This document shows positions 44,784 through 53,719 of a stretch of DNA of 64,000 bases, one piece after another. Below the pieces are notes generated by a model. The model saw only the letters and a list, made by a program, of their open reading frames with translations, ran no database searches and was not told the origin of the DNA. The stretch comes from Erwinia sp039023475 (GTDB lineage Bacteria; Pseudomonadota; Gammaproteobacteria; Enterobacterales; Enterobacteriaceae): the NCBI RefSeq assembly GCF_039023475.1, contig NZ_JBCHVB010000004.1, positions 382,015-446,014 of the forward strand, read 5' to 3'. Within the stretch, counting starts at the first letter, position 1. Each line of letters begins with the position of its first letter. A program made the position numbers and the translations under genes.

Positions 44784-44985
44784 GATCGACGATCTCTGTG
44801 GATAAGCCTTTTTTACTGATAATGATCATCAGCTTATCAGGGATCGTTTGCTGTGAAAGATCGGTGATCCTGTGGCGTATAAGCTGGGATCAAAATGGCA
44901 TGTTATGCACAGGCTATGGTCGGTACTCGAGTTGTTCTTGGGATAACAACCGGTTATCACCGGGTATTGAGCTTAGTTATCCACA
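44742..44985. other. oriC: Chromosomal replication origin oriC
   Basis: Lies between mnmG and mioC exactly as in E. coli. After the 13-mers come DnaA boxes R1 (TGTGGATAA, 44797-44805), R2 (TTATGCACA, 44903-44911), R3 (TTGGGATAA, 44938-44946) and R4 (TTATCCACA, 44977-44985). Eleven GATC sites mark it as a Dam/SeqA-regulated origin, as in E. coli. R1 and R4 are perfect consensus. R2 differs from E. coli TTATACACA by one base, and R3 is weak in both. IHF and Fis sites probably lie between R1 and R2 and near R3, but I cannot place them by eye. Confidence 0.95.
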
Positions 44986-45088
44986 GTTGATCGCTAAAAA
45001 AACGCACGATTTGGGTCTTTATTTACAAAACTCCGCACGTTTTTTTGATCGCTGGGGGTCTTTTGACTGAGATCCGCAGGCAGGATCG

Positions 45089-45532
45089 TCAGTTCAGTAA
45101 CTTTTTCCAGCTCAGGATCCACTCTTCCGCGGGATCTTCAGGGATCTCATGTTCGAGGATATCGATATCCAGACGATCGCCAAGCCGTTTTGCTCCGCAG
45201 GCGGTCAGCAGCACATCCATTTTTTCAATGGCACCGCAGAAAAGATCGTACTCACGATTACCGATACCGACTGCGCCATAGCGAACCTGACTCAAATCAG
45301 GCCGGGTTTCCGTTAACTGATCGAACAGCGGCTGTAGATTATCTGGCAGATCGCCCGCGCCATGCGTGGAGGTGACCACCAGCCAGGTACCCACCAGCGG
45401 CAGCGCTTCCAGCTCCGGCCCGTGCAGTATCTCAGCGGAGAGGCCCTCTTCTTCTAACTTCTCAGCCAGATGTTCAGCAACATACTCCGCGCTGCCTAAG
45501 GTACTGCCGGTAATAAAGGTTACATCAGCCAT
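45089..45532 (-). CDS. mioC: Flavodoxin-like protein MioC
   Basis: FMN-binding electron carrier, 147 residues; transcribed toward oriC and historically linked to initiation control. FMN phosphate loop TFITGSTLGSAEYVAE (about 5-19), STHGAGDLPDN and YGAVGIGNREYDLFCGA are typical. ATG at 45532 (MADVTFITGS) gives the E. coli length. A DnaA box upstream suggests the same DnaA repression as in E. coli. Confidence 0.95.
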   Translation of the reverse strand: MADVTFITGSTLGSAEYVAEHLAEKLEEEGLSAEILHGPELEALPLVGTWLVVTSTHGAGDLPDNLQPLFDQLTETRPDLSQVRYGAVGIGNREYDLFCGAIEKMDVLLTACGAKRLGDRLDIDILEHEIPEDPAEEWILSWKKLLN

Positions 45533-45768
45533 AGAGGGATCCCTGTCGTGCAAAGGCGGTTATTGTACGCTGTGATCAGGCTGGGATCTACCTGTGGAAA
45601 AATGGGGTTTTTATGCAGAACCTCAGGCGGGCTTGCTTCTGTTACTTCTGGCAGCGCCCGTGCCACACAGCGGTTAAAGCGGCGTATGGCCGCTATATGC
45701 AGGTCGGGTCAGGGATGACAGCGGCGCTTACAGTGCGTTTAGTCACGGAATTAAACAGGGAAACTGGC

Positions 45769-45777
45769 TGTGGATAA
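45769..45777 (-). promoter_or_regulatory. DnaA box between mioC and asnC
   Basis: TGTGGATAA, perfect consensus on the minus strand, just below the asnC stop and about 240 bases upstream of mioC. It is placed to affect the mioC promoter. A related TGTGGAAAA lies near 45593. Confidence 0.75.
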
Positions 45778-45790
45778 TTTTGTGCACAGA

Positions 45791-46252
45791 TCAGGGCTTG
45801 ATCGTACGCATGATCGGGTTCTGGAGGGAGATCAGCGTTTCCGTTGACTGTATTTCATCAATGGTCTGGATCTTGTTGATCAATACTTGTTGAAGCGCAT
45901 CTATAGAGCGGCACATCACCTTAATAAAGATGCTGTAGTGACCCGTGGTGTACCAGGCTTCCACCACTTCATCAAGCGCATCCAGTTTTGCCAGCGCGGC
46001 AGGATAATCCCGGGCGCTTTTGAGGATAATCCCGATAAAGCAGCAGACATCGTAGCCAAGCTGTCGTGGGTCCACCTCCACGCGGGTCCCTTTGATGATC
46101 CCCGCCTGCTTCATCTTCTCCACCCTGACGTGGATAGTGCCAGGGCTGACGTTAAACTGCTTGGCCAGCTCGGCATAGGCCGTACGGGCGTTCTCCATCA
46201 GGGCATTCAGGATACCGCGATCCAGGTTATCAATTTGCTGGTTATCTGCCAC
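45791..46252 (-). CDS. asnC: Lrp/AsnC-family regulator AsnC
   Basis: 153 residues: N-terminal helix-turn-helix (LDRGILNALMENARTAYAELAKQFNVSPGTIHVRVEKMKQAG) and C-terminal RAM ligand domain (GYDVCCFIGIILKSARDYPAALAKL). Near-identical to E. coli AsnC, which responds to asparagine and activates the divergent asnA. Here asnA is absent from the neighbourhood and ovoA follows on the same strand, so the regulon must differ. Confidence 0.95.
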   Translation of the reverse strand: MADNQQIDNLDRGILNALMENARTAYAELAKQFNVSPGTIHVRVEKMKQAGIIKGTRVEVDPRQLGYDVCCFIGIILKSARDYPAALAKLDALDEVVEAWYTTGHYSIFIKVMCRSIDALQQVLINKIQTIDEIQSTETLISLQNPIMRTIKP

Positions 46253-46340
46253 AGTGGCTCCAGGGTTAACGATTTAACAGAATATGGGTGATTAATGTGG
46301 GGGAAATGAAGGGAAGTGGCAATAATCTTGTGGAATAAAC

Positions 46341-46360
46341 AACGGGCACTCGCGTGCCCG
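46341..46360 (-). terminator. Terminator of ovoA
   Basis: CGGGCAC, 4-base loop, GTGCCCG, followed on the minus strand by TTGTTTATT. It begins 15 bases after the ovoA stop. Confidence 0.7.
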
Positions 46361-46374
46361 CTGGAGATCGGACA

Positions 46375-48519
46375 CTAACGCTTACGCCAGACCGTCAGCT
46401 GGGCGACGGTGTGCTGGAATTTACGGGCCGTTTCACGGATAACAAAAGGCACATCCTGCGGCGGGGCGGCCTCTTCGAATTCGGCTGACAGAAGGCGCTG
46501 CAGGGCCTGATAAGTCGTCAGCGCTTCGCCATTCTCGCGAATGCCGCCCAGCCAGTTCTCCTTGGGCGTATACTCTTCCAGCCAGGTGTAGGGGGAAGAG
46601 AGCAGCAGAATACCGCCCGGCCGCAGCATTTTTGTTACGTCCCGCAGGAAGCGCTCAGGCAGCCGCAGGCGATCGATAAGGTTCGACGCCAGCACCAGAT
46701 CATAGCGTTCCGGCTGAGGTTTTAGATTACAGGCATCACCCTGTAAAAACTGGATACGGCTCGCCTGCGCTGGCAGAAGATCGAACTCCTTCAGGCGGAC
46801 CTGATGATATTCAACCAAATCGCCCTCTTCCTGAGTGACGTAACGGAAATCTTCACCCCGGGTGAGCTGGAGCGCGACGTCAATAAAGCGGGCGGAGTAA
46901 TCCATACCTACCACCTCATCAAAATGGCGTGCCAGTTCAAAACTGGCTCGTCCCGTCGCACAGCCGATATCCAGCGCCCTGCCGCGTTCAGTGGTCATCC
47001 CGCAGGCAATATCCACCAGCGTTTTGGCATAGTTCTGCGTGCCGAAATAGCTGGGGCCATACTGAAAATCCAGATACTGCGACACCATGCTGTCGGTTTC
47101 ATAAGGGTTGGCCTGCATCTTCTCTTTATGGCTGGAGACCACATAGCGAAAGCCGGCATGCTGGAAAAAGTGGCGGCGGAAGGCATAGCGGGCGGACTTC
47201 AGCGCCTCATTGCCGGTTGAGATCCAGCTACCGCCTTTTATCAGGGCGTGTTTTCCGTCAAAGGTAGGCGTGGAAAAATCGTCATAGAGCGGATGAACTT
47301 TAAACCCTTCCAGTCCGTTAACCGGTGTGGTTGTCCACTGCCAGACGTTGCCAATCAGATCGAAAAAATCGCCATGGGCAAAGCGATCCACCGGACAGGA
47401 GGAGGCCCACCAGGCAAGGTTTATGTTACCCGGTGCCACATCCCACTCCGGCTGATCGCCTTCGACCTGTTCGCGCAGCAGAAGCCATTCCGCTTCGCTG
47501 GGAAGCTGCACGGACTTGCCGGTACTCTCCGCCTTCCAGCGACAGAACGCGGCGGCTTCGAGCTGATTAACTTCCACCGGCCAGTCCCACGGCATCGCCA
47601 CTTCTTCAGTCATCAGGCGCAGCTTCAGCTCCTCCGGCCTGTCAGCGGAACCTCGCCAGAACGTCGGCATAGTGGCGGCGGCAAAGTTACGCCAGCCGAG
47701 CCCTTCCTCATCCCACCAGCGCTTATCGTGATAGCCGCCTGCCGCGACAAATTCAAAAAATTCCGCATTGCTGGCCAGCATCTGGCTCGCTTCGAACGGG
47801 CCAACGTCCAGGCTCAGCGTACCGTATTCGTTATCCCAGCCGTAGGTGTCATCGGTTTTGCCCTGCTTCAGGCGCGCACCAGCAACGGAAAGCAGCTTGT
47901 TTGGCGGGACGGTCGAACGGTCGCGCCGCGCGTCCGGACAGACAGGCCACTGCGGTTGCGGCTTAACCCACTCTATCGGCAGCTGACGGATCAGCACGCT
48001 GGAGGTTTCCAGATGGATACGTTCGTGTTCGATCCCCATCAGGATCACCCAGGCCGGGCTGTCCCACTGGATCGGCAGCGAAAGCGGCATCTCTTTAATA
48101 AAGTTCTCGACCAGCAAACGGACGCTGCCGCGATAGTCGCGCACTGCCGCCAGGCTGGGCCACGGGTAATGGCTGTTATCGAGATCGTCCCAGCTCATCT
48201 CATCCACGCCGATTGCCATCATCGCTTCGAGATCGTCATTAACCCGCTCTGCTATCAGGCCACCAGCCATCAGCTTGTTGATATAAAACGTGGCGGTATG
48301 ACCAAAGTAGAAAATAAGCGGGTGGCGTAGCGGGATCGCTTTTGTGTAATAAGCCTGTTCGTCGGTCAGACAGTCGAACAACCTTTCGTAAAGCGTCCAT
48401 GTCTTAGTGAAGTAATCGAGAATTTCCTGGCGTTTTTGCTCTGCGCTGCCGCTGCTTAATAGCGGCATGCGGGTTGGTGTGGGAAGCCCTGATGTCGGAG
48501 TCTGTTTTTGTGATGTCAC
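46375..48519 (-). CDS. ovoA: 5-histidylcysteine sulfoxide synthase / ovothiol synthase
   Basis: Non-haem iron enzyme that joins cysteine and histidine with O2, with a fused methyltransferase that makes the Npi-methyl group of ovothiol A. 714 residues in three parts: DinB-like iron-binding domain with HERIHLE (H165, H169, E171) and an upstream His74; FGE-sulfatase-like domain (about 220-460, GNVWQWTTTPV, LIKGGSWIST, YAFRRHFF); C-terminal SAM methyltransferase (ALDIGCATGRASFELA). Family members were first characterised from Erwinia. The other ovothiol gene, for sulfoxide lyase OvoB, is not in this window. It sits where E. coli has asnA, but on the strand of asnC. Confidence 0.92.
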   Translation of the reverse strand: MTSQKQTPTSGLPTPTRMPLLSSGSAEQKRQEILDYFTKTWTLYERLFDCLTDEQAYYTKAIPLRHPLIFYFGHTATFYINKLMAGGLIAERVNDDLEAMMAIGVDEMSWDDLDNSHYPWPSLAAVRDYRGSVRLLVENFIKEMPLSLPIQWDSPAWVILMGIEHERIHLETSSVLIRQLPIEWVKPQPQWPVCPDARRDRSTVPPNKLLSVAGARLKQGKTDDTYGWDNEYGTLSLDVGPFEASQMLASNAEFFEFVAAGGYHDKRWWDEEGLGWRNFAAATMPTFWRGSADRPEELKLRLMTEEVAMPWDWPVEVNQLEAAAFCRWKAESTGKSVQLPSEAEWLLLREQVEGDQPEWDVAPGNINLAWWASSCPVDRFAHGDFFDLIGNVWQWTTTPVNGLEGFKVHPLYDDFSTPTFDGKHALIKGGSWISTGNEALKSARYAFRRHFFQHAGFRYVVSSHKEKMQANPYETDSMVSQYLDFQYGPSYFGTQNYAKTLVDIACGMTTERGRALDIGCATGRASFELARHFDEVVGMDYSARFIDVALQLTRGEDFRYVTQEEGDLVEYHQVRLKEFDLLPAQASRIQFLQGDACNLKPQPERYDLVLASNLIDRLRLPERFLRDVTKMLRPGGILLLSSPYTWLEEYTPKENWLGGIRENGEALTTYQALQRLLSAEFEEAAPPQDVPFVIRETARKFQHTVAQLTVWRKR

Positions 48520-48593
48520 GTGATGTTCCCAATCTGCCTGTTGGTTAAAGCGTAAACGTGACTATAGCAAATGCCTGTTACCGCAATGAGCGA

Positions 48594-50057
48594 TTAGCGC
48601 TGCCAGCGCCGGAGCAGACGGCTTTTCAGCCCGGTATCGAAGCGCCAGATAAGATCAAAGATGCGCATGATGCCCGGTTTTCCATGGTCGGATAGCGCAA
48701 CCGCATGAAATCGCTGGTTTTGCTGCTGCTGATGCTGTTTGACGCGCTTTACCAGCTCTTCAGGCAGCCGCTGCGCGATAAAATCAGAAATGATTACCGC
48801 ATCGGCTTCCTTCCAGACCGGGGTGGTGAGCTTGATCAGCACGGCATCCAGGCAGGCGGCCAGATCGGTACCGCCGCGAAAGCGCTGGCTGAGAAAACGG
48901 ATAGCCTGAGCTATGCCGTCTCCCGCCGTCAGCTCATAGCTGATGACTTCGTGAGCAAACAGCATGATATGGCAGCGACGATTCTCTGCGAGCGCAACCT
49001 TTAACAGGGCGAGGCAGAACGCTTTGGCACAGCGTTCGTTGAACCCACCCATGGAGCCGGACGTATCCACGCAGACGATAAAGGGCCCCCGGGGCTGCTG
49101 GTCGTGCTGCTGGTGGGCGACAGGACGCTGCGTGATTTTTTCATGCCAGGCATCGCCCTGAAGGCGGTAAGTGAGCAGCCGCTTTTCGACCAGCCGCCGG
49201 TAAAACTCCAGCTCCAGTTCGCTGATGCCGAGCATGACCAGCTCCGGTGGCAGAAGGCGAAGAATATCGTCGCTCTGATGCAGCCCGCTGACCTCTTCCG
49301 GCACACCGGAGGGTTCCCTGACCTGATGATGGAATACCTCAAGCGGCGCCTCCTCCGCAGGAACAGCCTTAGCTTCACGGCTGCGTCCAAGCTGCTCTGC
49401 CAGCTTCATCAGCGAAGGCTGCCCGGCCAGAAAGTCGCCATACTCGACGATCAGCTGATAATCACCGCGCTGGAGAGGGGTGCGGGTGAGATCCCACAGG
49501 CGTCCTGCGGCGGCCTCATCGCTGTCGGAGAGAACCGGCGCCAGCTGCCCGCTCATCGCCATACGCTGCTGCAATTCTGCCAGCAGTTTTTCCCGCTCCT
49601 CATCCAGGAGCTGCTGATTCAGCGTCAGGGTTTGCAGCGTCAGGCTGAGACGCCAGCGCTGAAGAAAAAGCGTTTGCTGCGGCTGGCTCAGTAAATCCGC
49701 TGCCCCGGCGTGAGCGACCAGCGTGCGGGCTTTCTCTGCGAAGGGGGAAGTATGTTGCTCAAGCCAGTCGAGTAGTTCGGGCAACTGCTGGCAAAAATGC
49801 GCGTGGCTGAGCAGCTGGAAACGCTGGAAGCGGGAGAACTCCTCCGCCAGCTTCCCCGGCACGGCCGTGTTCTTCATCTGCTCCATCACACCCGCTTTCC
49901 ATTTGGGCAGATCGCGCATCATGGCCTTTTTCAGGCCGGGAAACTTTTCAAAAAAAAGCGCCAGCTGCGGGCTGGCTAGCAGGGCTATAGCCAGTTCCTC
50001 GATCAGATCGTTTTCGCTGATGGCAAGGAACATGCTGAGCGTTTCAAGCGAAATCAC
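48594..50057 (-). CDS. viaA: VWA-domain protein ViaA
   Basis: Partner of the MoxR ATPase RavA, linked in E. coli to Fe-S/respiratory chain function and aminoglycoside sensitivity. 487 residues; the C-terminal von Willebrand A domain has the metal site DTSGSMGG (about residues 330-337) and FRGGTDLAA. Start overlaps the ravA stop by 4 bases. Confidence 0.94.
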   Translation of the reverse strand: MISLETLSMFLAISENDLIEELAIALLASPQLALFFEKFPGLKKAMMRDLPKWKAGVMEQMKNTAVPGKLAEEFSRFQRFQLLSHAHFCQQLPELLDWLEQHTSPFAEKARTLVAHAGAADLLSQPQQTLFLQRWRLSLTLQTLTLNQQLLDEEREKLLAELQQRMAMSGQLAPVLSDSDEAAAGRLWDLTRTPLQRGDYQLIVEYGDFLAGQPSLMKLAEQLGRSREAKAVPAEEAPLEVFHHQVREPSGVPEEVSGLHQSDDILRLLPPELVMLGISELELEFYRRLVEKRLLTYRLQGDAWHEKITQRPVAHQQHDQQPRGPFIVCVDTSGSMGGFNERCAKAFCLALLKVALAENRRCHIMLFAHEVISYELTAGDGIAQAIRFLSQRFRGGTDLAACLDAVLIKLTTPVWKEADAVIISDFIAQRLPEELVKRVKQHQQQQNQRFHAVALSDHGKPGIMRIFDLIWRFDTGLKSRLLRRWQR

Positions 50058-51550
50058 CGCCGCGCCTGCTGCAGTCCATCAGCAACCTGCTGCAAGCTTT
50101 CCTCGATTCTGGCCAGCCAGTCGTCGCTGATAAACAGGCAGCGCTGATGCTGACTGAACACCATGCGCTGGGCGCGAAGCTGGGTTTCGACCTCGTCGAG
50201 CGCCTGGACAATCTCTTCCGGCAGACCGCTGATTTCCTGCTTCCCCGGGAGCATCAGCCGTGAGGTTTGCAGGCTGGCATCGCGCAGCGTCAGGCAGTCA
50301 TTGCCGTCCACATGCAGATCCAGCGTCTGGGCAAAGCCGATACCGTTGAGCTTGCCGCGCACGTCACCCCCTTTTTGCAACCAGTGTTGTACATCATCGC
50401 GTATAACAACCACGTGGGTAACCTGCATATCATGCAGCATCAGCGGTTTTTGCAGCATCAGCGTCAGGGCATCATCCGCCAGCGTTTCTGGCAGTTCATA
50501 ATGCGGCTTACGGCTGAACATGCCGCCGTGCTTTTCCAGCCTGATGGCCAGCTCAACGCTTTTCTCCTGCTGGAGGGCCAGGCGGCGCGATGCTATCTGC
50601 TGAAGTTTGATCAGCATCGGCTGCTGCTGCCATGCCTGCTGGGTAATCAGGTTTTCGATTTCACGATCGAGCATCGACATTGAGGCGAGATCGTGCCACA
50701 GGCAGTCTTTCAACAGGATAAGATCAACGGGGGCGATGGTGTTGCGTCCACTGTAGAACGCGCAGGCCTGTAACAGATGAAGCGCTTTTTTCCAGCGGCG
50801 ATCGGAGATGTAGGGTGCTTCCGGATGGTTTTCCAGCTGCTGTCGCAGCAGGAAGATAAGTTCAAACACCTCATCCGGCAGCGCAACTTGGGTAATTCCT
50901 TCCTGCCAGGCGCTATACTCTTCATCAGTGATGCACAGGTTATCCGCTACCGGATTGCTGTTCTCATCCTGCTGGTGGACCAGCATGCTGCGGAAGTTTT
51001 GTTTCTCATGAACATTATCGAGCCACAGGCGGATCAGCATACGGTCGTAGAGGGCCTCCAGCCCGCTATCGGCTTCGGGCAGTTCGTTAGAGGCGGCGAT
51101 CAGCAGCCGCATCGGGATTTTCTCTTCGCTGTCGCCGTTACGGAAGCGGCGTTCATTAATCGCGGTAAGCAGCGTATTTAAAATAGCCGGGCCGGCTTTC
51201 CAGATCTCATCCAGAAAGACGATTTCAGCATCGGGCAGATACCCTTTGGTCAGCCGCTGATAGCGCCCTTCATCTTTTAACGCCTGGATAGAAAGCGGGC
51301 CGAAGACCTCTTCCGGGGTGGAGAAGCGGGTCATCAGATATTCGAAGGCGCGGGCGTGCTGAAAGGCGTATTTGAGGCGGCGGGCAATCAGGCTTTTTGC
51401 AATACCGGGCGGCCCGAGTAAAAAGACGCTCTCCCCGCTCAGCGCGGCCAGCAGGCAGAGACGGATCGCATGATGCCGCTCGTAAAGGCCTTTCTCCAGC
51501 GCATTGCTGAGGCGGGCGATCCTTTCCGCGATTAAATGGGGCTGGGGCAT
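50054..51550 (-). CDS. ravA: MoxR-family AAA+ ATPase RavA
   Basis: Hexameric ATPase, 498 residues from the ATG at 51550 (MPQPHLIAERIARLSNALEKG); a start at 51604 is not needed. Walker A LGPPGIAKS (about 41-49), Walker B VFLDEIWKA, sensor ASNELPEAD. The C-terminal LARA region, which in E. coli binds LdcI, is less conserved by eye. The 255 bases upstream shared with kup hold TTGATTAACGTCAG, a partial FNR-like half-site. Confidence 0.94.
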   Translation of the reverse strand: MPQPHLIAERIARLSNALEKGLYERHHAIRLCLLAALSGESVFLLGPPGIAKSLIARRLKYAFQHARAFEYLMTRFSTPEEVFGPLSIQALKDEGRYQRLTKGYLPDAEIVFLDEIWKAGPAILNTLLTAINERRFRNGDSEEKIPMRLLIAASNELPEADSGLEALYDRMLIRLWLDNVHEKQNFRSMLVHQQDENSNPVADNLCITDEEYSAWQEGITQVALPDEVFELIFLLRQQLENHPEAPYISDRRWKKALHLLQACAFYSGRNTIAPVDLILLKDCLWHDLASMSMLDREIENLITQQAWQQQPMLIKLQQIASRRLALQQEKSVELAIRLEKHGGMFSRKPHYELPETLADDALTLMLQKPLMLHDMQVTHVVVIRDDVQHWLQKGGDVRGKLNGIGFAQTLDLHVDGNDCLTLRDASLQTSRLMLPGKQEISGLPEEIVQALDEVETQLRAQRMVFSQHQRCLFISDDWLARIEESLQQVADGLQQARR

Positions 51551-51805
51551 AATAAGGTCTCTTCCTCTTCTACGGTCAGGCCAGAGGGTAACTGGCGAGC
51601 GCAAACACTACTGGCTATGATGCTTGAAAGAGTTGATTAACGTCAGCTTTTTTCGTGTCAAAGGTTGACCTGGATCCTTGTCCTCCTTCCCCCAGACTAA
51701 TTAAGGGTAGGCATCAGCAATGAATCATGCATACTGTGCGCTTTTTGATGGCCAGAGAGCCGGTACGCCATTCTGTACCAGCGGCCCCCAGCAAAAGACA
51801 AATCT

Positions 51806-53674
51806 ATGAGTTCTGATAAGAAGCAGTCGCTCGGTACGGTAACCCTGGCGGCAATCGGCGTGGTGTATGGCGATATCGGTACCAGCCCGCTTTACACCCT
51901 GCGGGAATGCCTCTCCGGGCAGTTCGGCTTCGGCGTTGAACGCGATGCGGTTTACGGTTTTCTTTCGCTAATCTTCTGGCTGCTGATTCTGGTCGTTTCT
52001 CTTAAGTACATCAGCTACGTGATGCGCGCCGACAACGCCGGAGAAGGGGGAATTCTGACCCTGATGTCGCTGGCCGGTCGCCATACGGGATCGAGAGCCA
52101 CGGCAATTCTGGTGATCATGGGGCTGACAGGCGGCAGCTTCTTTTACGGCGAGGTGGTCATCACGCCGGCCGTCTCGGTACTTTCGGCCATTGAAGGGCT
52201 GGAGATCGCCGCGCCCCATCTCGACGCCTGGATCGTCCCCCTTGCGATTGCCGTTTTGACGCTGCTGTTTATTATTCAGAAACACGGCACCGGCATTGTC
52301 GGCAAGCTGTTTGCGCCGGTTATGCTGCTGTGGTTTCTGGTACTGGCAGTGCTGGGCGCCCGCAGTATCCTGGCGAATCCCGACATATTGCATGCTCTTA
52401 ATCCTTACTGGGCGATGCATTTTTTCATGGAATATAAGGAAGTCTCTTTCTTTGCGCTGGGGGCTGTGGTGCTGGCGATTACGGGCGTGGAAGCGCTCTA
52501 TGCGGATATGGGGCACTTCGGTAAGATCCCGATCCGTCTGGCCTGGTTTGTGGTGGTCCTGCCTTCCCTGATTCTGAACTACTTCGGGCAGGGCGCGCTG
52601 CTGCTCAGACATCCCGAAGCGATTAAAAATCCGTTCTTCCTGCTGGCCCCCGAGTGGGCGCTAATCCCGATGCTGATGCTGGCAACGCTGGCCACCGTTA
52701 TCGCCTCACAGGCCGTTATTTCAGGCGTCTTTTCGCTGACCCGCCAGGCGGTTCGCCTGGGTTATCTGCCGCCGATGCGCATCGTTCACACCTCAGAAGA
52801 GGAGTCCGGTCAGATTTATATTCCGGTGGTTAACTGGCTGCTCTATCTTTCCGTGGTGGTGGTTATTATCGCCTTCCAGCACTCCAGCAACCTGGCCGCC
52901 GCCTACGGCATTGCGGTTACCGGTACGATGGTGCTGACGGCGATCCTCTGTACCACCGTGGCGATAAAAAACTGGCACTGGAACCGCTATCTGGTATTGG
53001 GGATCCTGGCGGTAATGCTGTGTATCGACGTGTCGCTGTTCTCCGCGAACCTGGTCAAAGTGTTCTCCGGCGGCTGGCTGCCGCTCTGCCTTGCGCTGAT
53101 GATGTTTATCGTGATGACGACCTGGAAAAGCGAGCGCTTCCGCCTGCTGCGTCGTATGCATGAACACGGTAATTCGCTTGACGCGATGATCGTCTCGCTG
53201 GAGAAATCTCCGCCAGTTCGCGTTCCCGGTACCGCCGTTTATATGTCGCGGGCGCTTAACGTTATTCCTTTTGCAATGCTGCATAATCTGAAGCATAACA
53301 AGGTGCTGCATGAGCGCGTCGTGCTGCTGACGCTGCGTAACGAAGATGCGCCCTACGTGCATAACATCCGGCGTGTGACGATTGAGCAACTCTCGCCGAC
53401 CTTCTGGCGGGTAGTGGCGAGTTACGGCTGGCGGGAGACGCCCAATATGGAAGAGATCTTCCATCGCTGCGGGCTGGAAGGACTGAACTGCCGGATGATG
53501 GAAACCTCTTTCTTTATGTCCCATGAGTCGCTGATCATCGGCAAGCGTCCCTGGTATTTGCGGCTGCGCGGCAAGCTTTTCGTCACGCTGCAAAAGAACG
53601 CCCTGCGGGCGCCGGACCAGTTTGAAATTCCGCCTAACCGGGTGATTGAACTGGGTACCCAGGTTGAAATCTGA
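51806..53674 (+). CDS. kup: Low-affinity potassium uptake protein Kup
   Basis: Inner-membrane K+:H+ symporter, 622 residues, the E. coli length: 12 membrane segments in the first 440 residues (GVVYGDIGTSPLYTLRE, GGEGGILTLMSL-like loop) and a long cytosolic C-terminal domain ending RVIELGTQVEI. Divergent from ravA, convergent with qseC. Confidence 0.97.
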   Translation: MSSDKKQSLGTVTLAAIGVVYGDIGTSPLYTLRECLSGQFGFGVERDAVYGFLSLIFWLLILVVSLKYISYVMRADNAGEGGILTLMSLAGRHTGSRATAILVIMGLTGGSFFYGEVVITPAVSVLSAIEGLEIAAPHLDAWIVPLAIAVLTLLFIIQKHGTGIVGKLFAPVMLLWFLVLAVLGARSILANPDILHALNPYWAMHFFMEYKEVSFFALGAVVLAITGVEALYADMGHFGKIPIRLAWFVVVLPSLILNYFGQGALLLRHPEAIKNPFFLLAPEWALIPMLMLATLATVIASQAVISGVFSLTRQAVRLGYLPPMRIVHTSEEESGQIYIPVVNWLLYLSVVVVIIAFQHSSNLAAAYGIAVTGTMVLTAILCTTVAIKNWHWNRYLVLGILAVMLCIDVSLFSANLVKVFSGGWLPLCLALMMFIVMTTWKSERFRLLRRMHEHGNSLDAMIVSLEKSPPVRVPGTAVYMSRALNVIPFAMLHNLKHNKVLHERVVLLTLRNEDAPYVHNIRRVTIEQLSPTFWRVVASYGWRETPNMEEIFHRCGLEGLNCRMMETSFFMSHESLIIGKRPWYLRLRGKLFVTLQKNALRAPDQFEIPPNRVIELGTQVEI

Positions 53675-53675
53675 C

Positions 53676-53704
53676 AAATTAAAGGGCCTGTGGCCCTTTA
53701 ATTT
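53676..53704. terminator. Bidirectional terminator between kup and qseC
   Basis: AAATTAAAGGGCC, 3-base loop, GGCCCTTTAATTT. The symmetric A/T-rich flanks serve both convergent genes. Confidence 0.82.
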
Positions 53705-53719
53705 ACGCAGGCAGCGGGT

